Numbered from the stretch's first letter, positions 18,648 to 27,401 are shown. The stretch: DNA of 64,000 bases from a virus (IMGVR_UViG_3300029911_000001:1-64000); one strand, 5' to 3'. Numbers and translations: made by a program. Notes: generated by a model not told the origin, from the sequence alone.

Positions 18648-19315
18648 CCGAAGCCGCCTAAACTTGAGTTCTGTATAAGACCTTGGTAGTCTATAAAAGG
18701 GACTTCATTCCCTTTCTGCAAAATAGTTTGAAATAACTCTTGACAAGAGTGCGGGAATCCCTTAGAAACATAGAGGGGCAACAAACCTCAATCTAGAACG
18801 GCTTCGGAGGCCAGCATGAAATCCACCCCTATTAGCAGGCTTGGGCAGTCGCAAAGCTCTTGTGATTGTGACCGCAGTTGGCAAGCTCCTCATGGATGCC
18901 GGTCGATGCGCTCCAAGAGTTAGGGTTGCGGACGATAACGCTGTAGGTATGACCGGCTTACCGCATGGCGCGACGGCGCTACTTCGGCCCGCTGGTACAA
19001 CGCTCGAATCGAAGACAGCACGGGCCATGAAATCGCCCCTGATGGTTCCCAACTCCCCACCGATCAGGAATGCCGCTGAATTTGAGGGGATGTAACCCAT
19101 GGGCAAATCCACAATCAGCACCTTTCAGCTTTTCGCGATGTTCCCCCGAATACTTGTTCCAAAACACACAAGTGCCCAGTGGAGCTTAGTTTCCACTGGG
19201 CACCTATGCAGGAGGTAACGATGATGCATAGACTAGGGGTCGTCCAAAACCACAGCCTACAGTAACATAATACTCACAAAAAATGAGTTGATGATTTGTT
19301 CTTTCGTCGTCATAC
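18648..19315. other. 668-base gap with possible decayed insertion element
   Basis: No convincing gene. Near 18695-18715 a small inverted repeat (AAAGGGA / TCCCTTT) follows the 219-residue gene start. On the plus strand, 18740-18830 and 19000-19100 look like two related segments. Each has a CATGAAATC-CCCCT element, and each has a GGAAT-C-C ... GAGGGG element like the right-end hairpin of IS200/IS605 tnpB genes. A plus ORF (18841-19095) ends NSPPIRNAAEFEGM, loosely like a TnpB tail, but it has no ribosome binding site and no zinc ribbon. I treat the block as a possible decayed insertion, at low confidence. Confidence 0.3.
19172..19203. terminator. 11-bp perfect hairpin
   Basis: GTGCCCAGTGG pairs perfectly with CCACTGGGCAC across a 10-base loop. 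It lies between the Hef-like homing gene and the non-coding block. Probably a terminator for the homing gene (minus orientation) or the boundary of the inserted block. Confidence 0.55.
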
Positions 19316-20749
19316 CTAATTAATATTCAGTGAGAAGCGTTTCTTCCCGCTATCCCAAATACGATACCATCCCTTGGCTTCCGCTTCGGATTTCTCATCC
19401 ATGCCTGCCTTGACCCTTAGAGCGTACTTGCTTTTACGAACTGAACCGTTGGTGTACGAGTAATCCGGCTTTAACTCCTCTTCGAATGTGAACCCCAGCT
19501 TTCCATAGAGCCCACCCGTGTGAAACCGATTATCACTAAAGGTGACCATTCGCTTGAATCCCATAGAGCGTAGCTCAGGAAGAGCTAGATGAAGAGCCTT
19601 TTCATGAGGATTCCATGCTTTATATTCATGATTCCAACTAGCCCGATGCCACAGGATGACACCCTCTTCACGTTTCATAAAAACCCATACACCCACAAGT
19701 TGGGTACCATGGTGGGCAGTCACCGTCAGGCCACCGGATGCGGCTCCGAGGTAATGGTACGCATCTAGAAAGGTTCGAGCTTCAAATGGAGTTTCATGAT
19801 GGATAGCAAAAACCGGCTTGATGCGCTTCCCACTCCGGGGTTGAATCATCGAACGTACGAGTGCCTTAACTACATCAGGTTTCTCATTCCACTCATCCTG
19901 ATAAATCTGGAGAAGGCGGGTTGCGCCCTGTTGTAACCACTGAAACTTATCGGCGTCTTTAGACCCTTGAAGGTATCTCTCCGAGTGCCATATCAGTCCA
20001 TGGTACTCAATAGCTAACGAGGCCGAAGGAACGTAGATATCCACTGTATGTCGTCTGGAAAACTGGGGAACCAAAGAGGACAAAGGGACTTCCATCTCTA
20101 CCGGAACGTGGTATTCGTTACGAATGAAATCGGCAATATGGGTGGCTGGAGAGTTCGCCATCATACCCATTCGGTGACATCCACAGGACTTAATCAGTCC
20201 TTGTACGAGGGAGTCGCCGTAAACCACTGACGTGTTCCCGCAATCACAAGTCACATTCCACTGGTACTTCCCCCCCTGACCCACTCCATGTACAGTCGTT
20301 GTCGTAAGAGCGCCGAACCGCTGCCCTTCTATGTCCTTGAAGTTAGCGAGTGTGGCTTGTTCTCTCATGTAACAACCACATGAAGACGTGTGTCCACTAT
20401 TCAAGTGAGCAGTGGATACCAGTGCCATGCCCCCACATTCACAAGAGCACTGCCAGAATGACTGACCGTTATACGACCCCTCGTTACGTTGGTGGTCTAA
20501 TGTTATAACTAGAAGCCGTCCGAATTTCCTGCCCACCATACTGGGGATACGATTCTGGCGACTCTCTTTTACCAGACAACCACATGACTTGGATAACCCT
20601 CGCAGCACAGAAGCCCACGATATTTCTTTTGTTCCACCGCAGGAGCACACGAACCGATACTTCGTATGAGACACCCTAAGATTAAGAGGTAGGTTCTCCT
20701 GCTGAGGGTCAAGACGAAGTCGGTTCCACTGCATACCCAGCATATCCAT
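19316..20749 (-). CDS. Hef-like homing endonuclease (Vsr/EDxHD-type)
   Basis: About 477 residues from the ATG at 20749; a TTG at 20761 in the same frame is an alternative. The N-terminal half has at least three CxCG...SCGC zinc repeats (CSCGGTKEIS, CSCECGG, CDCGNTSVV with SCGC). A nuclease core follows with IEYHGLIWHSE, a conserved Lys stretch and LLQIYQDEW, the layout of Vsr-like phage homing enzymes. The C-terminal GNAT-like part contains FLDAYHYLGAASGG and LVGVWVFMKR. It sits between the capsid terminator and the gap, so it is an insertion downstream of the capsid gene. Confidence 0.8.
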   Translation of the reverse strand: MDMLGMQWNRLRLDPQQENLPLNLRVSHTKYRFVCSCGGTKEISWASVLRGLSKSCGCLVKESRQNRIPSMVGRKFGRLLVITLDHQRNEGSYNGQSFWQCSCECGGMALVSTAHLNSGHTSSCGCYMREQATLANFKDIEGQRFGALTTTTVHGVGQGGKYQWNVTCDCGNTSVVYGDSLVQGLIKSCGCHRMGMMANSPATHIADFIRNEYHVPVEMEVPLSSLVPQFSRRHTVDIYVPSASLAIEYHGLIWHSERYLQGSKDADKFQWLQQGATRLLQIYQDEWNEKPDVVKALVRSMIQPRSGKRIKPVFAIHHETPFEARTFLDAYHYLGAASGGLTVTAHHGTQLVGVWVFMKREEGVILWHRASWNHEYKAWNPHEKALHLALPELRSMGFKRMVTFSDNRFHTGGLYGKLGFTFEEELKPDYSYTNGSVRKSKYALRVKAGMDEKSEAEAKGWYRIWDSGKKRFSLNIN

Positions 20750-20767
20750 ACTAATACCCAAAAAGCG

Positions 20768-20795
20768 AAGGGACTGAGATTTCTCTCAGTCCCTT
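20768..20795 (-). terminator. Strong intrinsic terminator after the capsid gene
   Basis: On the minus strand AAGGGACTGAGA pairs with TCTCAGTCCCTT (12 bp, GAAA loop), followed by CGCTTTTT. It lies directly after the capsid stop at 20818 and before the Hef-like gene start, so the homing gene is insulated from capsid transcription. Confidence 0.85.
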
Positions 20796-20817
20796 TAACC
20801 TTATCTAGTCACCTAGA

Positions 20818-21774
20818 TTAGTTCTCGCCTACGTTCGGGGAAGCGAAGCGACCACTTACAGTCAGACGCTGTACGCCGGACGGGTTGAAGACCAAGAAGC
20901 CGAGGTTCTCGAAGATGGAGAAACCAATCTGGCGGAGGTCAGGACGGTCTGCACTCATGACGGTTAGCGGGATACGCTCTGGGATGACACCGAGGAACTC
21001 AGCGTCGGCCAGAATGTACACGCAGCCATAACCAACCTTACGGGACTGGAGCAGAGTTGCGCCCCACAGGTAACCCATAACACCGGTCTTCAAGAGCTTG
21101 CGCTGTGTCTCACGGTCGATGTTCTGCTGTGTCCACTTGAGCAAGTCAGTGTAGTCGCGGGGGTTGAAGAAGCAGAAAGCCACCGAGAGGTCGTGACGCT
21201 GAACCTGACCGAAACCATCAGCCATGCTGTTGATGTCGATAGGAGCCGAAATCGCGATGTCCACGTTGTACACGGGGTCGGTCTGCGCCTTGCCTGCTGC
21301 GGCAGTTGCAACCGCGTCAAACAGGGTGAAAACGTAGCCGTCTTCTGCTGCACCGACTTCAGCCTTCGCCAAGTTAAGCGAATGGGCCACGAGGTCGAAG
21401 CGGCGTTCCTTAATCTGGGTGATAGGAATCATCGGGTTGGATACGATTTCGAACGTCGGAACCGTAACACGCTTCGGCTTTGTCACGCGAACGATGTCAC
21501 CACCTTCTTCACCGACGACGAAGGCTTCCACGAAGCTACCACCGGGGGCCGAGCCCACAGTCATAGCAGCAGTGTCAAATTCCTTATCGTAGATGGGCAG
21601 AGCACCATCGGGCAAAGTCTCAACCATCAGCGCCTTACGGGCGATGGACATATAGTCACGACGACGACGAAGTGACGGGCCAAGCGAGGCAGCAAGCTTC
21701 TGACGACCACCGGCAGTCTTAAGCAACTGTCCGAGCATCGCGGTCTGCTGCTGTGTGCGAGAAAGATTAGCCAT
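20818..21774 (-). CDS. Major capsid protein (HK97-fold type)
   Basis: 318 residues. A basic N-terminal arm (LGPSLRRRRDYMSIARKAL) is followed by an E-loop-like stretch (APGGSFVEAFVVGEEGGDIV) and the P- and A-domain pattern KPKRVTVPTFEIVSNPMIPI ... MADGFGQVQRHDL ... FFNPRDYTDLLKW ... LLKTGVMGYLWGATLLQS ... VYILADAEFLGVIPERI. This is the familiar order of HK97-like phage capsid proteins. It is followed by a strong terminator and preceded by the decoration gene, the usual head-gene arrangement. Pieces around residues 184-210 and 228-240 recur in the Tat-signal proteins at 60198-61359. Confidence 0.85.
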   Translation of the reverse strand: MANLSRTQQQTAMLGQLLKTAGGRQKLAASLGPSLRRRRDYMSIARKALMVETLPDGALPIYDKEFDTAAMTVGSAPGGSFVEAFVVGEEGGDIVRVTKPKRVTVPTFEIVSNPMIPITQIKERRFDLVAHSLNLAKAEVGAAEDGYVFTLFDAVATAAAGKAQTDPVYNVDIAISAPIDINSMADGFGQVQRHDLSVAFCFFNPRDYTDLLKWTQQNIDRETQRKLLKTGVMGYLWGATLLQSRKVGYGCVYILADAEFLGVIPERIPLTVMSADRPDLRQIGFSIFENLGFLVFNPSGVQRLTVSGRFASPNVGEN

Positions 21775-21798
21775 AATATTCCTTTTCCTTTTCTCTCG

Positions 21799-22530
21799 TT
21801 AGAGCAGTGAAGCTACGCCAAGCCAAGGCTCAGCAGCGGAAGGAACATGGGTGCAGATACCGACCGCAGGATTGCCAGAAAGCGTTCCCTTGTTGGTGGT
21901 GTCGGTGTACAGACCAATGTTGCTGTGAGTGGTTCCACCACAGTAGATGTACTTACCGATAACAAACGTCGGCGAGTTCACTGTGTCGTAAGACTCAGAG
22001 TTGACGTTGCCCTGAAACAGGGCGCGGACAATAGGAGCCTTCTTGGAACCGGAGGGACCAATCGCACCAGCGAATTCGCCGGGACCATTGAGCAGGACGC
22101 CAAAGGGCACAAGTGCCGCAGCGGTGTCAGTGTCGGCGGGAACGATGACAGCTTCCAGCGAGGTGTTGACAGCAGGAACCTTGAGGGCAACAATCTTGCC
22201 ACCGAGGTACCCAGCCGCAGTCAACGTCTGCTGGTCAGTGCCGGGGTCACCCGTGAGCACAACGTCAGGCGACCACTGAGAGTCGTTCTGTCCGTAATAC
22301 CTATGTGTTATCCACTTTCGTGGAGGTAGGGCATTTCTGCCTACCTCTTATAGTTCACTATTTCCTATAAGAGCGGACTATCGCATCACCGTTTAGGTGC
22401 CCTCTCGCTTAGTCTCTCAGGCTGCACAGTAACTGTTTGTTACTTGCTTGCCCCCTGTTGGCATCTCAGCTTCCAAGTCGATCAGAGTGGGTTTATACTG
22501 GCCTAGCTATTAAGTCAGTTTAAGAGCCAT
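21799..22530 (-). CDS. Head decoration protein, split by a group I intron
   Basis: Exon 1 is 22530-22513, encoding MALKLT, with GGAGA upstream of the ATG. Exon 2 is 22299-21799. The spliced product is 172 residues, beginning MALKLTYYGQNDSQWSPDVV. The exon 2 protein has the low-charge, Gly/Pro/Ala-rich character of lambda gpD-like decoration proteins (LVPFGVLLNGPGEF, IVRALFQGNV, IYCGGTTHSN). It lies immediately upstream of the capsid gene. Reading only the unspliced frame gives a truncated 153-residue protein with a GTG start at 22260; the intron explains the missing N-terminus. The exact 3' splice base is inferred from reading frame and P10 pairing. Confidence 0.8.
22300..22512 (-). ncRNA. 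213-nt group I intron
   Basis: No ORF inside. P1: the exon end ACUGACU pairs with intron GGCCAGU, giving a U-G pair at the 5' splice site and one A-C mismatch. P10: the first exon 2 bases UAUU pair with intron AAUA (22511-22508). P7: GACUA (22414-22410) pairs with UAGUC (22380-22376) inside the classic GAUAGUCC signature. P8: CACC/GGUG (22399-22396 and 22390-22387). A P9-like hairpin is GAGGUAGG/CCUACCUC (22347-22340 and 22330-22323). The intron ends in G at 22300. A GIY-YIG gene lies 200 bases away on the other strand and could be the mobility partner. Confidence 0.85.
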
Positions 22531-22734
22531 TTTGACTTTTTCTCCATGTAGAAGTTTTGAATTAGCCCTCACTCCAATTCTTAGTCGAGGAGACCGACCG
22601 TTGAACTATAGAGCAGTGACTTACTTCACATACCTATGGGGTGGGTATTGGGAGAAAGCTAGACTTACATTAAATTTTAATTTTATGCCCGTTTTTCTGT
22701 CCATAATAAATAAGTGAACTACCTATACCTTAGT

Positions 22735-23412
22735 ATGTTCATATACCTAGTTACCAACACGATAAACGGCAAAGCCTACATTGGAAAAACCTCGAAAACC
22801 GTCAAGGGACGGTGGGAAACCCACCTTCAGAACGCAAAGATGGGGTTGCCCTACCATCTATACCGAGCTATTCGAAAGTATGGGGTTGACGCTTTTCATG
22901 TACAGACTATCGCAGAATGTAATAACTCAGAACAGTTGAGCGAGTTGGAGAAGATGTGGATTTTGTTACTAGGTACTCACAGCACCAAATATGGGTACAA
23001 TATGACCTATGGAGGTGAGGGGGTTACCGGAACTGAGGAGGTGCGTGAAAAAATTAGACAAAAGGCCATGGGTCGGATTCCGTCTAAAAAACAGAGAGCA
23101 GTTGCGTCAGCCCTCTTCAAGGGTAAGCCAAAGCCTATAATTCAGCGGAAGAAAATGGCTGCTTGGTGGGATGAGACCACACCTATAGGCCAAGCTAGAC
23201 GTAGTAAACAGGCGTTGGTAGCCCGTCGCGTCAATGACATTGAAAACAAGAAACTGAAGGACTACCTATGCCCTGACTGCGGGAATGAGTTTGAGCAAGT
23301 TACCAAAGGCGTATACGGTGGGCACCGTAAGGCGTGCCTACACTGGAAGAGAATGTCTGAGATTGTCGAAGAAGAAATTGGGCTGACCCTAGACGAGGTA
23401 CTAGACTCCTAG
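22735..23412 (+). CDS. GIY-YIG homing endonuclease
   Basis: 226 residues from the ATG at 22735; a GTG at 22714 in the same frame is possible. The GIY-YIG core is plain: MFIYLVTNTINGKAYIGKT, then an Arg (GRWETHL), LYRAIRKYGVDAF and a Glu (SELEKMWILLLG). It is followed by Tyr-Gly-Tyr-Asn, a linker rich in Lys/Arg and a zinc-ribbon-like end (CPDCGNEF ... HRKACLHW). No good ribosome binding site is seen before either start. It lies on the strand opposite to the intron-bearing decoration gene, just outside the intron. Confidence 0.85.
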   Translation: MFIYLVTNTINGKAYIGKTSKTVKGRWETHLQNAKMGLPYHLYRAIRKYGVDAFHVQTIAECNNSEQLSELEKMWILLLGTHSTKYGYNMTYGGEGVTGTEEVREKIRQKAMGRIPSKKQRAVASALFKGKPKPIIQRKKMAAWWDETTPIGQARRSKQALVARRVNDIENKKLKDYLCPDCGNEFEQVTKGVYGGHRKACLHWKRMSEIVEEEIGLTLDEVLDS

Positions 23413-23509
23413 CGAAGTTTTTTCTTTATCGAGTTCCCGCAAAGCTTGGTATCTACTACTGTGAGGGCGAAAGCCCAGCTTTACGTCTAGTCTAGTCAAA
23501 AGGAAATAT

Positions 23510-23779
23510 ATGAATCAGCCATCCGATGTGTTCTACACGGTCGTCTACGAGGACAACTCTATCAAGAAGCCACACCGCCGCCAGAAGTTCACTGGCTATG
23601 TAACCACAAAAGACATGAGGGCACTTTTTGGTGCCCCTTCACCCCAGTTGTTCAGGAATTGGGATGAGGCCAAGGAGCTACTGGACATTGCCAACCGGGA
23701 CTTGGGAGTAAAGGGAGTAAATCCGACGTTCTCCGTCTTCATCATGACCTTCCGGCTCACCGAGCTGGGTGGTCGGTGA
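23510..23779 (+). CDS. Plus-strand hypothetical protein
   Basis: 89 residues, with AAAGGAAAT upstream of the ATG. It begins MNQPSDVFYTVVYEDNSIKK and has a mixed alpha/beta pattern with an aromatic-rich N-terminus and a helix (NWDEAKELLDIANRDLGV). No domain recognised. It starts a short plus-strand group (23510-24249) that converges on the bidirectional terminator at 24260, against the strand of nearly everything else. Confidence 0.6.
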   Translation: MNQPSDVFYTVVYEDNSIKKPHRRQKFTGYVTTKDMRALFGAPSPQLFRNWDEAKELLDIANRDLGVKGVNPTFSVFIMTFRLTELGGR

Positions 23780-23832
23780 CGCGGGGGAGAACCGCATCCG
23801 GGATGCACGCCGCGTAGGCTATCAAGGATTTG

Positions 23833-23943
23833 GTGAAGTCGAGTTTCCGTTCGCAGTTGAGCGACGTTCACCGTGATGCATATGAAGACCCTGACTGTGA
23901 GTCGGCTGAGGGCTCTTATGAGAAAGACATTCTGGACGACTAA
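23833..23943 (+). CDS. Possible small acidic peptide gene
   Basis: 36 codons from a GTG at 23833 (AAGGA five bases upstream) to TAA at 23943, ending ESAEGSYEKDILDD. It has good coding character and lies 15 bases before the next gene's ATG. Another frame in the same place (23769-23876, starting GTG and reading GDAGENRIRDARRVGYQGF) also looks coding-like. A frameshift between the two frames or two overlapping mini-genes would fit. I cannot decide which. Confidence 0.35.
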   Translation: MKSSFRSQLSDVHRDAYEDPDCESAEGSYEKDILDD

Positions 23944-23958
23944 GGAGAAACAAACATT

Positions 23959-24249
23959 ATGGGTTTTTGGAAAGACACGCTCAGGGACAGCCTTCGTCCC
24001 GTATCACTTCTCTTCTCAGCACTTGGTATCCTCTTGCCGTACTACCTCCTCGTATTTATCGCACCCCAGCACTGTGTGAGGATTGCTGTCGGGGTTCTCA
24101 TCGCTAACCTTGTGGGCTATGCCGAAGGCCGGAGCAGAAACGATAGGAAGAAGTCGGAGAAGGCAGTATGTTCCCGGTTCCACAGGGAAGATGACGATGA
24201 TACCTATGACGATAACTGCCCTTGCTGTCACGACCGTCCCAGCGTATAA
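23959..24249 (+). CDS. Small membrane protein
   Basis: 96 residues. AAGGAG lies 11 bases upstream of the ATG. The N-terminal amphipathic part (MGFWKDTLRDSLRPVS) leads into two hydrophobic segments (LLFSALGILLPYYLLVFIAP and VRIAVGVLIANLVGYA). The C-terminus is very acidic with a Cys/His cluster (DNCPCCHDRPSV) that could bind metal in the cytoplasm. It is the last gene of the plus-strand group before the terminator. Function unknown. Confidence 0.6.
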   Translation: MGFWKDTLRDSLRPVSLLFSALGILLPYYLLVFIAPQHCVRIAVGVLIANLVGYAEGRSRNDRKKSEKAVCSRFHREDDDDTYDDNCPCCHDRPSV

Positions 24250-24259
24250 GGCAAAAGAA

Positions 24260-24284
24260 AACGCCCCGATACTCTCGGGGCGTT
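24260..24284. terminator. Bidirectional terminator between convergent operons
   Basis: AACGCCCCGA / TCGGGGCGTT, 10 perfect base pairs with a 5-base loop, flanked by A-rich sequence on the left and a T-rich stretch on the right. It lies between the plus-strand group ending at 24249 and the minus-strand gene ending at 24307, as expected for a shared terminator. Confidence 0.85.
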
Positions 24285-24306
24285 CCTGTTTCTGTTGTAC
24301 AGAGGG

Positions 24307-26511
24307 TTAGTTGTCGTCGGAGCCGAAAAGTGCCTGACCGATGTCGAACTTAGGGGCACCAACGGTCGGGCCACCAGCGGTACGAATCTTCTTCAGGATG
24401 GGAGCGGAAGCAGCCTTGGGAAGTTTAAGCTCGTTGGTCGAGTCCTGCTTCACACGCTTGGCACCCTGCTCTTCGGGGGTGATGTCCTCGATGGTCTCTG
24501 CCCACAGGTCGCCCGAGTGGTCGTTCTCATTGTCGCGGCCTTCACCGGTGGCTTCGTCGGACTCAAAGTGGTTGGCAGCTTCCCCGGTTGAGGACGGAAC
24601 AATGTCGAACCCGTCAACACCGGCAGCTTCCTTCAGACCAGCGATGAGAGAGGCAAGCGGATCACCGTCAGAGCCCTGCAAGGAGAACATGTCGTGCATG
24701 TCGCCCATGCCGTCGTCGTCCATCGAGGCTCCAAGGTTGCCAGAGGGAGCGAAGAAATCGTCCTCACCAGCAGCAGACTTCTCTTCACCCTCGTTCGCCA
24801 AGGAAGCGGCCTTCTCTTCCATCGCGTCGGCGTCGAATACCTTGGAGAAGTCGAGTTCGTCACCCTCTGGGTCACCTTCCACTACTTCGCCGTCGAGACC
24901 TTCGATTTCGCCTTCGCCTTCGCCTTCCATACCACCAAGTGCCTCTTCCTCACCCTCAAGTTTGGCGAGGTCAAGTTCCTCATCCCCCTCTTCAAGGATT
25001 TCACTTTCGATAGCCTTGATAGCAGCCTGAGCTTCGTCAATCTTCTCTTCGAGAACCTGCTTCTTCTCGTCGGTCAGAATTTCTGTTGCTTCACCCTCTG
25101 GGTCGCCGGGAACTTCTTCGGGAAACTCAGCCGGAGCTTCGATTTCACCTTCGACAGGTGCAGCAGCTTCCTCTACAGGAGCGGCCTCTGCGGGAGCAGC
25201 GGTCTCTTCAGCAGGAGGGAACTCGCCGTCAGCCTTCTTGGTGGAAGCCTTCTTGCCCTTGCAGTCGGCGTTGGTGCAGCCCTTGCAATCCTTGCCTTCG
25301 CAAGCGGTCTTCTTGGCAGCAGCCTTCTCGGTCTTGCCATCGGACAAATTCTGGGTCTGACCCGGCTTCTCGCCAGCGTCGGGACGCTCAGCAGCCTTGG
25401 ATGCGTCAATCTCCTTCGGCTCAGAGCCGTCGCGACCGTCATCATAGGTGCCTTCCTGAGGTCCGTTTTCTTTACGGTCGTCAGCCTTCTTGACGTTGGC
25501 GTTCTTCGCATCACCACTGAGTTCCGAGGACACAGCCGACTTCTCGGACTTGAGAACGGACGGGTCTTCGAGCAAGTCGTTCAACTCGACCTTGTGGACT
25601 TCCTTGAAAGTCTCAGCAAGCTTCTGATAGTGCGCGTTGATAGCGGTCTGACGGAGCATAGCCTTGATGGCTTTTGTGCTGTTGCCCGAAAGAAGAGAAG
25701 CCGCGAGAGACTTCTGTACAGAAGTCGGTGCCGTGGGAAGCATAGTCTTGGCGATAGCCCAAGCTGAAGCTACACGGGTCTTTGCTTCCTTCGAAATTGC
25801 CTCCCGCTTGTTCTTAACCTCAGCCAGCTTTTCCTTCAGCGAGAGGTTGTTCGTATTTGCCATGTGAGTATCGCCTTTCTTCAAGTGAGAGGAGTCAGCA
25901 GCAGACCCCTTCTTATCAGAAGTTTCATAGTTGTTTTTTTGTTTGGTTTGTGCATTTTTGTTGCTTGCCACAGGTGCTTCGAGTGGTTCAGCCGGTGGAG
26001 CATCCATCGCCGCGTCGGGCATTGGCTCCAAAGCTGTATCACCTTCTGGCGTGGCAACAGATGCATCCGCTGCCGGAACTTCGGGGGTGGGGGGTACTTC
26101 CGGCAAGGCCGGTGCCTCGGGAGCCATCGGAGCAGCGGGAGCCGCGAGGGCATCAGGAGCCATAGGCATGTCGGGGGACATCATGTCCATACCCGCATCA
26201 TCACCATCGGCGATAGTTGCAAACTGTGAGTCGAGAGCGTTTAGCTCAGTCTGTACATCATCAGACCAACCCGAACCTTTGAACTTCTCCCACTCGGAGA
26301 TAAGCTGTACCCGTTCACGCATAGCGCGAATCTCGGTTTCGAGTTCCTCACGTTTATCGGTGAGCAAGCTGAACTGCTCCATACCCTCGCCCTGAGGCAT
26401 AGAGGCATCAAGGTCAGCGAATTCGTTATCGAGCATGTCCAGTTCAGCGAACTTAGCCTTGACGTTCGCGATAACCTTGAGAATTGATTGTGTTGCTTCT
26501 TTGTTTGCCAT
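24307..26511 (-). CDS. Large acidic scaffold-like protein
   Basis: 734 residues. Residues 1-110 form a coiled-coil-like helix region. Then come a Pro/Ala/Met-rich linker (110-200), a helical part beginning MANTNNLSLKEKLAEV near 217, a short Cys-rich motif (CEGKDCKGCTNADCKGKK) near residue 400, and a long Glu/Ala/Gly-rich acidic tail. The internal Met217 has a purine-rich stretch upstream (GAAAGGCGA), so a second internal start, or an old fusion of two genes, is possible. The stop of the protease-like gene overlaps its start. Neighbouring protease and capsid genes suggest a head scaffold or internal protein; inferred. Confidence 0.65.
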   Translation of the reverse strand: MANKEATQSILKVIANVKAKFAELDMLDNEFADLDASMPQGEGMEQFSLLTDKREELETEIRAMRERVQLISEWEKFKGSGWSDDVQTELNALDSQFATIADGDDAGMDMMSPDMPMAPDALAAPAAPMAPEAPALPEVPPTPEVPAADASVATPEGDTALEPMPDAAMDAPPAEPLEAPVASNKNAQTKQKNNYETSDKKGSAADSSHLKKGDTHMANTNNLSLKEKLAEVKNKREAISKEAKTRVASAWAIAKTMLPTAPTSVQKSLAASLLSGNSTKAIKAMLRQTAINAHYQKLAETFKEVHKVELNDLLEDPSVLKSEKSAVSSELSGDAKNANVKKADDRKENGPQEGTYDDGRDGSEPKEIDASKAAERPDAGEKPGQTQNLSDGKTEKAAAKKTACEGKDCKGCTNADCKGKKASTKKADGEFPPAEETAAPAEAAPVEEAAAPVEGEIEAPAEFPEEVPGDPEGEATEILTDEKKQVLEEKIDEAQAAIKAIESEILEEGDEELDLAKLEGEEEALGGMEGEGEGEIEGLDGEVVEGDPEGDELDFSKVFDADAMEEKAASLANEGEEKSAAGEDDFFAPSGNLGASMDDDGMGDMHDMFSLQGSDGDPLASLIAGLKEAAGVDGFDIVPSSTGEAANHFESDEATGEGRDNENDHSGDLWAETIEDITPEEQGAKRVKQDSTNELKLPKAASAPILKKIRTAGGPTVGAPKFDIGQALFGSDDN

Positions 26512-27401
26512 TAGCGTATGCTTCTCCCACGAAGGTCATCTTCTTGCATTAAAACCTCGCCTAAATTAGGTGTCCGATATTCACTATCTTCTGACGCTGC
26601 TTTCGTAATCCCATCCAAACTGCTTGATTTGCGGGTGTAGGGAGTCTTAGGGCCGACCCATTCATCAGAAACGATTGACCGCTTAACTGCTCCGGGGAAG
26701 GCCGGGGTACCTACCCACGAGGCTTCCACGAACTTGACTCCACCGTTGGGCAAAGTGTGATGACCACAGAGTTCACCTACACGACGAGAGATGCCGTCAT
26801 CATCTAATAGAAATTGGCCCTTCTGGAAGTTTAAATGAACACAATAAGAACTCTGATCGGTTACATGGGCTCCGCAAAAGGAGCAGATAACAAGGTCAGT
26901 CACGCAGCCCATCGACAGGTAACGAACTTCACCATTGCGAATGTCATTGATGAGCTTCTCGTGAGCAAGGTCGGTAGCAACAAGAATGTCGCAGAAGTAA
27001 ACCCAATCTTCAGCTTCTGGGCCAAGATGAATCTTGCGGAGCACCGAGTCAAGAATATGGCCTTTCGCATACTTCGAATTTTGGAAGTGTTCAACGAAGT
27101 TGAAGGCACCAACGAAGGAGCGGTGCGACAGGCGCAAAACCGGGTTGGACCAACCGTCGTCGTTGTTGTTGAAAAGATGAGAGGAGGAGGGGCGCACCAA
27201 ATAGTCGAAAGGTGGTGCCTCTGTGGCTAAACTGCTCATAATTGTGCAGTGAGACAAAAGGTATTTACTTTGATCCGCTGCGATTTTATTGAAGGCGGCG
27301 GTTTTCTGCCCAAACGTACGGGTGCCATACAGCTTGCTCCAATCCTGTGTACTCAGGATAGGTTCTTTAAGTTCCGCGTTGGCTATCTTCTCGAATGACA
27401 T
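26511..27401 (-). CDS. Putative capsid maturation protease
   Basis: 296 residues. The segment HILDSVLRKIHLG ... YFCDILVATDLAHEKLINDI ... LSMGCVTDLVICSFCGAHV followed by CVHL resembles the gp21/S78-like prohead proteases of large phages, in which a DLLVATD...LSMGC core is followed by a Cys-rich insert. The catalytic His/Ser pair cannot be fixed from sequence alone. The gene overlaps the scaffold-like gene by one base and lies in the head-gene region, which supports the call. A short Arg/Ser tail ends the protein. Confidence 0.5.
   Translation of the reverse strand: MSFEKIANAELKEPILSTQDWSKLYGTRTFGQKTAAFNKIAADQSKYLLSHCTIMSSLATEAPPFDYLVRPSSSHLFNNNDDGWSNPVLRLSHRSFVGAFNFVEHFQNSKYAKGHILDSVLRKIHLGPEAEDWVYFCDILVATDLAHEKLINDIRNGEVRYLSMGCVTDLVICSFCGAHVTDQSSYCVHLNFQKGQFLLDDDGISRRVGELCGHHTLPNGGVKFVEASWVGTPAFPGAVKRSIVSDEWVGPKTPYTRKSSSLDGITKAASEDSEYRTPNLGEVLMQEDDLRGRSIR

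Noticed and set aside
18762-19121. 119-codon minus-strand open frame
   Set aside because: No ribosome binding site, low-quality composition, and it lies in a block that looks non-coding or decayed.
24694-25767. 357-codon plus-strand open frame
   Set aside because: Shadow of the acidic scaffold-like gene; Leu/Phe-rich because the real strand is Glu/Lys-rich.
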